Source: an uncultured Acetatifactor sp.
Lineage (GTDB): Bacteria > Bacillota > Clostridia > Lachnospirales > Lachnospiraceae
Direction of reading: 5' to 3'
NCBI GenBank assembly: GCA_910583845.1
Contig: CAJUAB010000017.1
Coordinates: 5,859 to 69,858 of the forward strand
Length of the DNA stretch: 64,000 bases
The notes beneath the pieces were generated by a model, which ran no database searches, was not told the origin of the DNA, and was given only the letters and a program-made list of their open reading frames with translations. Positions within the stretch are counted from its first letter, which is position 1. Every line of letters begins with the position of its first letter. Made by a program: the position numbers and the translations under genes. Below are positions 25,277 to 32,390 of this stretch, piece by piece.

Positions 25277-27592
25277 TCAATTGCGGACCAGTTCCTCCAA
25301 TGTATCCAGTTCCCTGTCTTCCGGCACCAATATTCTCAGCTGTGAGAGTATTCTGGCCGCATCCTCCATGTTCCCGCCCTCCATCATAACCCGGACACTG
25401 TGTTTCATCCTCTCAGCCAGCAGGATAAATTCCATCTGCTCCGCATAAGTAATTCTGTTTCTGTTCTCTTCCTCCTCGATCCGCAGCAGTACCTTACAGC
25501 TCTCCCCCATTCCCGGATAACTCTTTGCCGCCTCCGCAATCTGCCGCAAATATGTCGGCAGATCACCTTCCTGTCTGGCCCGCAGGGCCTTGTCCATACA
25601 CACCGCGAAAGCCGCCTCCGGCGGCAGGATTTCTGTTCTTCCCTCCGCGAAAATCTCCGGTCTGTAGATGGTTTTGTACAAATCCAATACCCGGCAGCCA
25701 AACGGTTTCATATCCTTCAGGATCTGCTCTCGCTGTTCTCTTCCCGGTTCCCCGGACTGCGCCGTTCTCTGAATCTTCTTTCTCAGCATGCCCTCGCGGT
25801 ACTTGATATCCAAAAACCGGGCATGCGGACTTACCGCTTCCTTCCGGGGGAGTTCCCCCAGAAGCAGTTCCCCTGAGCAGACTGTACGCTCCTGCATTAT
25901 GGAGGCGTCGGCGCGATACCCGCTTTCCGGGATATCTGTATCCGCCTCGGGCGAAACGGTTTCAGAGCCATCCTTTGCTGGCAGCCAGGCCTCCAGCCAT
26001 CCCCGGACCTGCGCCGCCCACCGGTCAAGTGAAGTCCTTTCCACAATCCGCCACACATGCAGGTTATTTTGGCAGATCGCCTCCCACATCTCCCCCTCCC
26101 ATAAAAGGGGATTTTCTGCTTCCTCCCAGAGCCGGGTCAGCTCCTCTTCCATCCGGTCGCCTGACTCCGTTTCCTGCGGTTCTGTAGAACTGCCTTTTTC
26201 GCCCGCTGTGCCCAGGCCCCTCTTCTTTGCCGCGGCATAGTACAGAAAGCGATATCTTCTGCTCATGCAGGATGTGTCTTCCCCGGCTCCGAATATGCGC
26301 AGCAGCCTGCCATATGCTTCCCTGTCCGTCCTGGCGTATTCCGTCAGCTTCTCCTCTATCTGCCCGCGGCAGGGGGCGCTTTTCATGACACGGTCAAGGA
26401 CCTCCGTATATTCCCGCCTGTACCCGGTCATGGCCCAGAGCTCCACAACATAGTCCAGCGTGTCCTTAAACAGAGGCAGCGGCACAGCCTTCCAATCCTT
26501 CATCAGGAAAAAACTTTCCGCCTGCTCATAGTCCCCGTCCAGAACCGCCAGTGCAATTCCCTCCGCATACATGTATTCCTTTTCCCCGTCCTGTAAATAC
26601 CTGCTCAGATCGGAAAAGGCCTCCTCCCTGGCAGATCCCTTTCGGACGGCTTCATAGAGGTCCAGATATTTTTTCAGGCAGTTAATGCCCTCCCTGTATC
26701 GCCCGACTTTATGGCAGACCGATATCATTTCCCCGATGGTGCCCAGCAGGGCTACCTTGGTGGGAGCGCCCTGCCCGATCAGCCGTTTTCCCCAGTCGTA
26801 TGCCCCCGCCCAGTCCTTCTGCTCCATGAATGCGCGGAGACTGATATTGTAACAGTATCCGGCGTAATTTCTGTCCTGAGGCTGATAGATTTCCATCACT
26901 TTCCGGCACACATCCTGCGCTCTGCCCATCTCGCCTATGGCAAAATACTCCTGTACGAGATGGGCCAGCAGTCTGACGTCCTCCTGACAGCGGGCGGTCT
27001 CCTCCTCCAGCAGCGTCAGGTTTCTGAGGGAATGTCTGATTCTCTCCTCCTGGGTGGCAAAGGCATATCCGTAATGATGCACATAGGCGGAAAAATACTT
27101 GCTGGGCCCTTCCTGGGGACCGATATATTCATGAATTCTCCCGATAAATTTTGTCTCCGGACGCCGCCTTACCATGCGGGCCGCATTGGACTGAGTCCAG
27201 CTTGAGCCCTCCTGATCGCCGTAGTTTCTGACCAGATAAACGCCCCGGTTATAGGCTTTGTATTCGCCGCTTTCAAAAAATTCCGTGATCTCTTCTATGT
27301 CCTCGAACCACTCGTCATCGTCCAGGAACATGACCCATTCCCCTCTGGCCAGCCGCAGTCCGGCGTTTCTGGCTTCCGCGAAGTCATTGCGCCAGGTAAA
27401 CGGCACAATCCTGTCCGCGTACCGGCGCGCCACTTCGATGGAGCCGTCGGTGCTTCCGGTATCCACGACAATCAGCTCGCCGGGAATCCTTTGTAAAAGA
27501 GGATATATGGAATCCATGCATCGCCCGATCGTGTCGATTCTGTTGGACACCAGCATGGTAATCGTCAATAGGATCTCTTTTTCCGTCGCCAC
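25277..27592 (-). CDS. Large GT2-TPR glycosyltransferase, likely protein (flagellin) glycosylation
   Basis: About 771 residues. The N-terminal 210 residues are a GT2 domain of the SunS/TPR type: VSNRIDTIGRCMDSI, VVDTGSTDGSIEV, WRNDFAEARNAGL and FLDDDEW. A long series of TPR-like helices and a low-complexity linker follow. A GTG start at 27592 is preferred because AGGGGAG lies five bases before it; the ATG at 27622 falls inside the terminator-like hairpin at 27609-27636 and has no free ribosome binding site. Being the first gene after flagellin, it is the best candidate for the flagellin glycosyltransferase. Confidence 0.82.
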   Translation of the reverse strand: MATEKEILLTITMLVSNRIDTIGRCMDSIYPLLQRIPGELIVVDTGSTDGSIEVARRYADRIVPFTWRNDFAEARNAGLRLARGEWVMFLDDDEWFEDIEEITEFFESGEYKAYNRGVYLVRNYGDQEGSSWTQSNAARMVRRRPETKFIGRIHEYIGPQEGPSKYFSAYVHHYGYAFATQEERIRHSLRNLTLLEEETARCQEDVRLLAHLVQEYFAIGEMGRAQDVCRKVMEIYQPQDRNYAGYCYNISLRAFMEQKDWAGAYDWGKRLIGQGAPTKVALLGTIGEMISVCHKVGRYREGINCLKKYLDLYEAVRKGSAREEAFSDLSRYLQDGEKEYMYAEGIALAVLDGDYEQAESFFLMKDWKAVPLPLFKDTLDYVVELWAMTGYRREYTEVLDRVMKSAPCRGQIEEKLTEYARTDREAYGRLLRIFGAGEDTSCMSRRYRFLYYAAAKKRGLGTAGEKGSSTEPQETESGDRMEEELTRLWEEAENPLLWEGEMWEAICQNNLHVWRIVERTSLDRWAAQVRGWLEAWLPAKDGSETVSPEADTDIPESGYRADASIMQERTVCSGELLLGELPRKEAVSPHARFLDIKYREGMLRKKIQRTAQSGEPGREQREQILKDMKPFGCRVLDLYKTIYRPEIFAEGRTEILPPEAAFAVCMDKALRARQEGDLPTYLRQIAEAAKSYPGMGESCKVLLRIEEEENRNRITYAEQMEFILLAERMKHSVRVMMEGGNMEDAARILSQLRILVPEDRELDTLEELVRN

Positions 27593-27608
27593 TTTTTCTC
27601 CCCTGAAA

Positions 27609-27636
27609 GATAGGGGAGTCATGCCACTCCCCTATC
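27609..27636 (-). terminator. Hairpin after flagellin, possibly leaky
   Basis: GATAGGGGAGT and ACTCCCCTATC form an 11-bp stem with a 6-base loop 100 bases past the flagellin stop. Only TTTC follows on the minus strand, so termination may be partial and allow flagellin transcripts into the glycan operon. Confidence 0.6.
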
Positions 27637-27735
27637 CTCTGATACTTATTGTTTTTTCTATGTGGGCATATTTTGCGATCCGCCCGCCCCTTTGTGCCTG
27701 TCAGTGAGAACAGACAGCGCTTCCAGACGCATTCC

Positions 27736-29106
27736 TTACTGGAGCAGAGACAACACGCCCTGGTTAGCCTGGTTGGACTGAGCCAGCATCGCCTGGCCCG
27801 CCTGTGCCAGAATATTGTTGTTGGAGTATCTCACCATCTCCGTCGCCATATCGGTGTCACGGATCTGTGCTTCCGCCGCCGTAGTGTTCTCCACTACATT
27901 GTCCAGATTGTTGACCGTGTGCTCCAGACGGTTCTGAACAGCGCCCAGCGCCGCTCTCTGGGTGGAAACCTTCTTGACCGCGGCGTTCAGAGCCTCAATG
28001 GACGCTGTGGCGGCATCCTCCGTATCCACCTTCAGGCCGTCAACCCCGATATTCTTTGCCCCCATGGAGTCAATCGCAAGACTGATCTTATTGTTGGCGG
28101 TTCCGTCAGCGCCCACATGCAGATTCAGAGTCAACGCGCCGTTTACTTCTATCTGCTCCGTGCTTTCGGGCACTTCCGCCTTTCCGGGCGTAAGATCGAC
28201 AAACTTATCCAGCTGCTCGTGGCCGACTTCTGTGGCCTTGCCATCTTTATCTTTCGCATATACAGAATTCTTCAGGGAACCGTCCACATTGAACTGATCG
28301 GCCAGATCCTTTGCTTCGATCTTTGTCGTGCAGGCGGCATCGGAATACAGCACCTGCTCCTTGGTCTCAAATACAGCCTGGACATCCGTGTCATCCACCA
28401 ATGTACCCTGGAGCTGCGCGCCAAACTCGGACGCGCTCACCGCCGCCGTTGAGAAGAGCACTACGCCCTCCTTGAGAACAACGTTTCCGTCCTTGTCGAT
28501 CTCAAGCTTCTCCTTCAGTTCATCCTCTGTAAGAGCGGTCGTACCTCCCTGTACATACCACTTGGCGTCTGAGGCCACCGTCTTGCCGGACTGCAGCGTG
28601 ATTTCCGCCTCATCGCTCTTGTAGGATACCTTCAGATCCACGGCTGCCTGACCGGGAATAGTCTTTGTGATTGTTTTCTTGGTGGTGGGATCGCCTTTCA
28701 GCAGATAGGTCTCATTGAACTTGGTGGTCTCAGCCACGCGGTCAATTTCCTTTACCAGCTGGTCAATCTCATCCTGGATATATTTCCGGTCCTCATCGCT
28801 GTTTGTACCGTTGGCGGACTTTACAGCCAGCTCATTCATTCTCTGAAGCATGTCGTGCACTTCTGTCAGCGCGCCCTCAGCCGTCTGCACTGCGGAGATG
28901 CCGTCCTGCGCGTTCAGGGAAGCCTGCGTCAGACCTCTGATCTGCTTTCTCATCTTCTCGGAAATCGCCAGACCTGCCGCGTCATCCGCCGCGCGGTTGA
29001 TCTTGTATCCGGAAGAGAGCTTTTCGGTGGACTTGGACTGGGAAGCTGTGGTCAGACCCAGCATTCTGTTGGAGTTCATCGCTCTTAAATTGTGTTGTAC
29101 TACCAT
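27736..29106 (-). CDS. fliC: Flagellin
   Basis: The 456-residue filament subunit. Residues 1-140 are the conserved D0/D1 region (VVQHNLRAMNSNRML, KLSSGYKINRAADDAAGLAIS, RGLTQASLNAQDGIS) and residues 365-456 the C-terminal D1/D0 (RAALGAVQNRLEHT, ILAQAGQAMLAQSN, VLSLLQ). About 200 variable, Lys/Asp-rich residues between form the surface-exposed D2/D3. An AAGGAGG site lies 9 bases past a GGA-loop hairpin in the leader. No recognisable promoter was found between it and csrA, so it probably depends on transcription from beyond csrA, that is, on the invertible promoter segment. Confidence 0.97.
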   Translation of the reverse strand: MVVQHNLRAMNSNRMLGLTTASQSKSTEKLSSGYKINRAADDAAGLAISEKMRKQIRGLTQASLNAQDGISAVQTAEGALTEVHDMLQRMNELAVKSANGTNSDEDRKYIQDEIDQLVKEIDRVAETTKFNETYLLKGDPTTKKTITKTIPGQAAVDLKVSYKSDEAEITLQSGKTVASDAKWYVQGGTTALTEDELKEKLEIDKDGNVVLKEGVVLFSTAAVSASEFGAQLQGTLVDDTDVQAVFETKEQVLYSDAACTTKIEAKDLADQFNVDGSLKNSVYAKDKDGKATEVGHEQLDKFVDLTPGKAEVPESTEQIEVNGALTLNLHVGADGTANNKISLAIDSMGAKNIGVDGLKVDTEDAATASIEALNAAVKKVSTQRAALGAVQNRLEHTVNNLDNVVENTTAAEAQIRDTDMATEMVRYSNNNILAQAGQAMLAQSNQANQGVLSLLQ

Positions 29107-29111
29107 TATTT

Positions 29112-29147
29112 ACCTCCTTGTGTTATCCGGCGCAAATCCGTTTGCGC
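29112..29147 (-). promoter_or_regulatory. Flagellin leader: GGA-loop hairpin and Shine-Dalgarno, putative CsrA target
   Basis: On the minus strand GGCGCAAA-CGGA-TTTGCGCC (29128-29147) forms a perfect 8-bp stem whose loop exposes GGA. Nine bases later the Shine-Dalgarno AAGGAGG also contains GGA. Two GGA sites, one in a hairpin loop and one at the Shine-Dalgarno, is the layout by which CsrA represses hag in Bacillus. A csrA-like gene is next door. Confidence 0.7.
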
Positions 29148-29250
29148 CTGCCATATGGTTTACAGTTTCCTGTTTATGTGATAAGCGGCTGTGTCGGCTT
29201 TCCGGACCGGGCCCTGCCCGTAAAACCTCCACAACCGATTATTACCCGAT

Positions 29251-29529
29251 TCAGATCTGGTGTTTGCCCGGGTTTCCTCGTGTAATGATCACTCCGGGCT
29301 TCCTGTTGTATTTCTCCGGATGTTCCTCCTGCCTGTAGTACTTAGGGAGCTTTGCCTGTTCCTCCGGATCGGTAATCTGTCTTTCCAGCACACTGCTCCT
29401 GACTATGTTCACATCCTTTGGCGCGTCAATCATAATCCTCATATGTCTCCCGGTCCCCCCCAGAAAGACCAGCTTGATATCCTCTCCGATCATCAGATAC
29501 TCTTCTGCCGCCACTGACATTCTCAGCAT
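29251..29529 (-). CDS. csrA: Divergent CsrA-family translational regulator with C-terminal extension
   Basis: A 92-residue protein. Residues 1-50 align with CsrA: EEYLMIGEDIKLVFLG, then MRIMIDAPKDVNIVRSSVLER, which keeps the A-P-K-(D/E)-V-x-(I/V)-x-R core including the RNA-contacting Arg near position 44. At the N-terminus MLRMSVAAEE replaces the usual MLxLxRR, so the two basic RNA-contacting residues are missing. About 40 extra residues rich in Lys/Glu/Pro follow, whereas CsrA normally ends near 60-75. AAGGAGG lies seven bases before ATG 29529. It sits between the recombinase segment and flagellin, which it probably regulates. No fliW is seen in the window. Confidence 0.82.
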   Translation of the reverse strand: MLRMSVAAEEYLMIGEDIKLVFLGGTGRHMRIMIDAPKDVNIVRSSVLERQITDPEEQAKLPKYYRQEEHPEKYNRKPGVIITRGNPGKHQI

Positions 29530-29575
29530 TCTTCGTTCCTCCTTGAATTGTTTTTCTCTCACCTGGTTATAATCA

Positions 29576-29597
29576 GTAACACAATGTATGTTGTGTT
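29576..29597 (+). repeat. Left recombination site of invertible segment
   Basis: A 22-bp site, GTAACACAA-TGTATG-TTGTGTT: 7-bp arms AACACAA/TTGTGTT flank an asymmetric 6-bp core. An identical copy lies inverted at 30329-30350. This is the usual form of a tyrosine recombinase crossover site. It lies 46 bases before the csrA start codon. Confidence 0.85.
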
Positions 29598-29629
29598 TCG
29601 CAAAACTGAAATCCGCCCCTTTATTTTGC

Positions 29630-30223
29630 CTATTGATATATATCCCGGAAAACACGGTCTCTGTCATCCTGCTCAATACCCAGATAGCGGATGGTATTGG
29701 CAAAGGAGGAGTGGTTGAAAAGATTCATCAGCATGGCCGGTTCCACTCCCTGCCGCCAGGCGTAATATCCGAAGGTTTTGCGCAGGGAATGGCAGCTGAT
29801 CACCCCTTCCAGATGACAGTCCTGCGCCGCTTTCCTGACAATTCTGAATGCCTGTATCCGGGAAATGGGATTTCCGGGCCGCTTCTGGTTTTCAAAGAGC
29901 CAGTCCCCGGGATTCACCTGTCTGCCGCGCTTTTGCATCTGTGCCATATGGACGGACAGCGCCTCCGTGACATTCCGGTTCAGCAAAATCAGAGAGTTTT
30001 TGTCCGTCTTCCGCTCCACAAGGGACAAATGCACCTTGTATTTCTCAAGCGCGGAGTCATACACATCCCCCCACCGCAGGCCCAGAAGGTCGGAAATCCG
30101 CAGCGCCGTGTTCAGCCCCATCACCATCATCAGATAATTCCTACTGTTGGGCGCTATGGTTCTGTAATAATTCATAAAACAGAGCAAATCCTCATTGTTG
30201 CGAATTGGTTGTGCCGTATTCAT
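29630..30223 (-). CDS. Small FimB/FimE-like tyrosine recombinase
   Basis: A 197-residue site-specific recombinase, close in size to FimB/FimE (about 200) and lacking the larger arm-binding N-terminus of phage integrases. The catalytic residues can be placed: Arg in TALRISDLLGLRW, Lys in ERKTDKN, His-x-x-Arg in CHSLRKTFG, His in LFNHSS and the nucleophile Tyr in NTIRYLGI. The start at 30223 follows AAGGAGGAAAAAGAA; the frame upstream to 30310 is not supported. It lies wholly between the inverted 22-bp sites and so would invert with its own segment. It runs in the same direction as csrA-flagellin in this orientation. Confidence 0.93.
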   Translation of the reverse strand: MNTAQPIRNNEDLLCFMNYYRTIAPNSRNYLMMVMGLNTALRISDLLGLRWGDVYDSALEKYKVHLSLVERKTDKNSLILLNRNVTEALSVHMAQMQKRGRQVNPGDWLFENQKRPGNPISRIQAFRIVRKAAQDCHLEGVISCHSLRKTFGYYAWRQGVEPAMLMNLFNHSSFANTIRYLGIEQDDRDRVFRDIYQ

Positions 30224-30279
30224 TTCTTTTTCCTCCTTAGAAAAAATTGAAAAAAATTCAAAAAAATATCCTATGCCCC

Positions 30280-30306
30280 TAAAGTTTACTCCACACGAGC
30301 CGATAT
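30280..30306 (+). promoter_or_regulatory. Perfect sigma-28 (SigD/FliA) promoter, pointing away from flagellin
   Basis: TAAA (30280-30283), exactly 15 bases, then GCCGATAT (30299-30306) equals the SigD consensus TAAA-N15-GCCGATAT. It lies inside the inverted repeats, 22 bases from the right site. In this orientation its transcript would meet a strong terminator within about 5 bases of the expected start. No gene follows it to the right. Confidence 0.88.
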
Positions 30307-30315
30307 ACAAAATGT

Positions 30316-30363
30316 AAAGCGGATAGGTAACACAACATACATTGTGTTACCTATCCGCTTTTT
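30316..30363 (+). terminator. Strong terminator built on the right recombination site
   Basis: Twenty-base arms starting AAAGCGGATAGG (30316-30335) and their complement (30342-30361) pair perfectly around the 6-bp crossover core CATACA. TTTTT at 30359-30363 gives a plus-strand T-tract. The outer arm bases lie on opposite sides of the crossover, so inversion would separate them and leave only about a 9-bp stem without T-tract upstream of csrA. Confidence 0.8.
30329..30350 (-). repeat. Right recombination site of invertible segment
   Basis: Exact reverse complement of the left site at 29576-29597: arms AACACAA/TTGTGTT around core CATACA, plus terminal AC. Inverted placement predicts inversion and argues against excision. 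Confidence 0.85.
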
Positions 30364-30458
30364 ACCCTGTCACCGGAGAATCCGCGTTCCGCCGGTTTTC
30401 CCTGTCTGGCGCGCATCCTCAGAAAAATTCCGTGAACAGCCTCTTTTCATGGAAACGC

Positions 30459-30506
30459 GAACAGCCCCGGGAAAGATATAATCTTTCCCGGGGCTGTTCC
30501 CTTTTT
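30459..30506 (+). terminator. Second plus-strand terminator beyond the switch
   Basis: GAACAGCCCCGGGAAAGAT (30459-30477) and its complement (30481-30499) form a near-perfect stem followed by CCCTTTTT. No plus-strand gene lies upstream in the present orientation. It would end the recombinase transcript after inversion. It may also stop the kinase gene (30587) from the other side, though that side lacks a T-tract. The rest of 30364-30586 shows no gene. Confidence 0.7.
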
Positions 30507-30586
30507 ACATATAAGCATTACGCCGCCTGGGCGGCACAAATCTGACACCGGCTCCCATCTCCCGCCCCAGCGGGCGCATAGCTTTG

Positions 30587-32239
30587 CTATACTCTGAAAC
30601 AGCTTCCTCCCACAAACTCCCTGCATATGGAATTTCTGGGCAGCTCCTCGCTGCTGATCCCCAGAAAGTACTCCAGAAACTTCAGCAGCCTCTTGGCCTC
30701 ATAATACTCCGGCTGATCCTTCTCAATGTGAAACAGCAGAGGCTCCGCGTACTGTTTCAGCGCCGCCAGTTCATAGATTGTGGCAGAATTGAACATCACA
30801 TCCGCCTCCTCCTGGAAGGGGAATATATACTCCTCCTCCCCCCGGCGCACGGAGGGCCACATCTGGATGGTCCTCTGGGCGGAAGCGCCCCTGGTTCTGG
30901 CATCCCGCACCAGCCTGCGCAGCAGTCTGCCGTCTGTGGTGGGAATCCGATTGTGGGCGTCCACATTCAGGTTGATCAGGGCGCTGATATAAATCTTATA
31001 CTTACTCTCCTCCGGAAGCGCATAACTCATCCTGGGATTCAGGCCGTGTATGCCCTCGATGACAAGCACATCCTCCCTGCCCAGCTTCATATAATTGCCG
31101 TTGAACTCCCTGCGTCCGATCTTGAAGTTAAATTCCGGGATTTCGACCCTCTCCCCGTTAAGGAGCCTGATCATATCGTCATTGAACCGTTTTACATCAA
31201 TGGCTTCCAGGCATTCGAAGTTATAATCGCCGTTCTCGTCCAGGGGCGTATCCTCCCGGTTCACAAAATAATTGTCCAGCGCCACAGGATGAGGCGTCAT
31301 CCCCAGCGTCCGCAGCTGAATAGACAGCCTGTGGGACAGACTGGTCTTTCCTGACGAGGAGGGCCCTGCAATCATAATGAATTTCACACCCTGGCGGGAG
31401 GCAATCTCCCTGGCGATCTCGCTGATCTTCCGCTCCTGCTCCGCCTCCTGCACCAGAATCAGATCGCTGATGGAACCGCTGCAAATCTGGTTGTTCAGCT
31501 CTCCCACGGTCTCTATGCCGATTTCATGCCCCCACCGGGCGGATGCCTTCAATGTCTCAAACAGCTTCCTCCTCTCGGTCAGCGGTTTTACCTCCGTGGG
31601 ATTCTTCTGATCCGGCAGCACCAGCATAAAGCCCTCGTCGTAGGCCTGTAGGTCATACCATTTCACATAACCTGCGTTGGGCAGCATGAATCCGTAATAA
31701 TAGTCATAATATCCGTCCATCTCATAGACATTCACAAAGGAACTGCGGCGGTAGCGAAACAACTCCGTCTTGCCGGTCATTCCCTTTTTCCGGAACAGTT
31801 CAATGGCTTCATCCAGAGGATAGGACTTCTTGCGGAAGGGCATGGCCATATCCCGCAGCTCGTCCATTCTGGCCTTGATCCGCTCCGCGTTTGACCTGGT
31901 GGCGGCAATTTCTCCGCCGGTGCTGATGTAAGTGCCGTTCCCCACCGCGAACTCCAGACGGCACATAGCCGCAGCCTTCTCCCCCATGGTGTCATAGATG
32001 GCTTTCAGGCACAGCATGGTGGCGGAGCGCACATAGGTCTTGTGCCCCACCGCGTCCCGCAGGGTAAAAAAGCCCAGTCTGCAATCTTTGTTGGCGTGCT
32101 TGAACAATTCTCTCAGTTTGCCGTCCGCGCTGACCAGCGCGATCAATCCTCCGTACTGCTCCTGATACTGCTCCGCGATCTGCTCGTAAGTTATCCCCTG
32201 GGGGTATTCTCTTACCTCACCCAAAACCTCTATCTTCAT
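30587..32239 (-). CDS. Nucleoside (uridine) kinase with N-terminal TGS/ThrRS-like domains
   Basis: A 550-residue protein of the type annotated nucleoside kinase in Clostridia. The first 60 residues resemble a TGS domain (MKIEVLGEVREYP...), followed by a threonyl-tRNA-synthetase-like second domain. From about residue 275 comes a uridine-kinase-like P-loop domain with IAGPSSSGKTSLSHRL and VIEGIHGLNP. ATP-dependent phosphorylation of a nucleoside or related substrate is expected, but the exact substrate is not known. The start at 32239 follows AAAGGGG. It lies after trmK in the macromolecular synthesis region. Confidence 0.85.
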   Translation of the reverse strand: MKIEVLGEVREYPQGITYEQIAEQYQEQYGGLIALVSADGKLRELFKHANKDCRLGFFTLRDAVGHKTYVRSATMLCLKAIYDTMGEKAAAMCRLEFAVGNGTYISTGGEIAATRSNAERIKARMDELRDMAMPFRKKSYPLDEAIELFRKKGMTGKTELFRYRRSSFVNVYEMDGYYDYYYGFMLPNAGYVKWYDLQAYDEGFMLVLPDQKNPTEVKPLTERRKLFETLKASARWGHEIGIETVGELNNQICSGSISDLILVQEAEQERKISEIAREIASRQGVKFIMIAGPSSSGKTSLSHRLSIQLRTLGMTPHPVALDNYFVNREDTPLDENGDYNFECLEAIDVKRFNDDMIRLLNGERVEIPEFNFKIGRREFNGNYMKLGREDVLVIEGIHGLNPRMSYALPEESKYKIYISALINLNVDAHNRIPTTDGRLLRRLVRDARTRGASAQRTIQMWPSVRRGEEEYIFPFQEEADVMFNSATIYELAALKQYAEPLLFHIEKDQPEYYEAKRLLKFLEYFLGISSEELPRNSICREFVGGSCFRV

Positions 32240-32261
32240 TCCGAATGCCCCTTTCTTATTT

Positions 32262-32390
32262 AGAGTTCCGCATGCCCCCTGCATGCGCACTTCCTCCTGA
32301 ATAAAATCATGACGCTTTGGCGTCCTGCTTTTATTCACCGCGCATTCCGGGGCCATGCTGTTCAGAGTTCCGCATGCCCCCTGCATGCGC
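32262..32390. repeat. 27-bp direct repeat with GCATGC palindrome
   Basis: AGAGTTCCGCATGCCCCCTG followed by CATGCGC occurs at 32262-32288 and 32364-32390. Each copy contains GCATGC-cccct... GCATGC arms. The second copy encodes part of the TrmK C-terminal tail; the first lies just before the kinase ribosome binding site, so the duplication spans the gene junction. Confidence 0.75.

Larger units (their letters stand above)
29591..30335. mobile_element. Predicted invertible DNA segment with recombinase and sigma-28 promoter
   Basis: About 745 bp between the two inverted crossover cores. It holds one recombinase gene, read leftward in this orientation, and one perfect sigma-28 promoter at 30280-30306 pointing rightward. 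Inversion would place that promoter about 83 bases upstream of the csrA start codon, reading into csrA and flagellin. The orientation given is therefore predicted OFF for flagellin. Inversion itself is inferred from architecture and not shown by this single sequence. Confidence 0.8.

Noticed and set aside
29107..29250. A separate sigma-28 promoter just before flagellin
   Set aside because: I looked for TAAA-N15-GCCGATAA-like sequence on the minus strand between csrA and fliC and found none; GCCGCTTATC near 29185 lacks a matching -35.
29576..30350. Read as attL/attR of an integrated mobile element
   Set aside because: The two 22-bp sites are inverted, not direct, and enclose only the recombinase and a promoter. 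This arrangement gives inversion, not excision.
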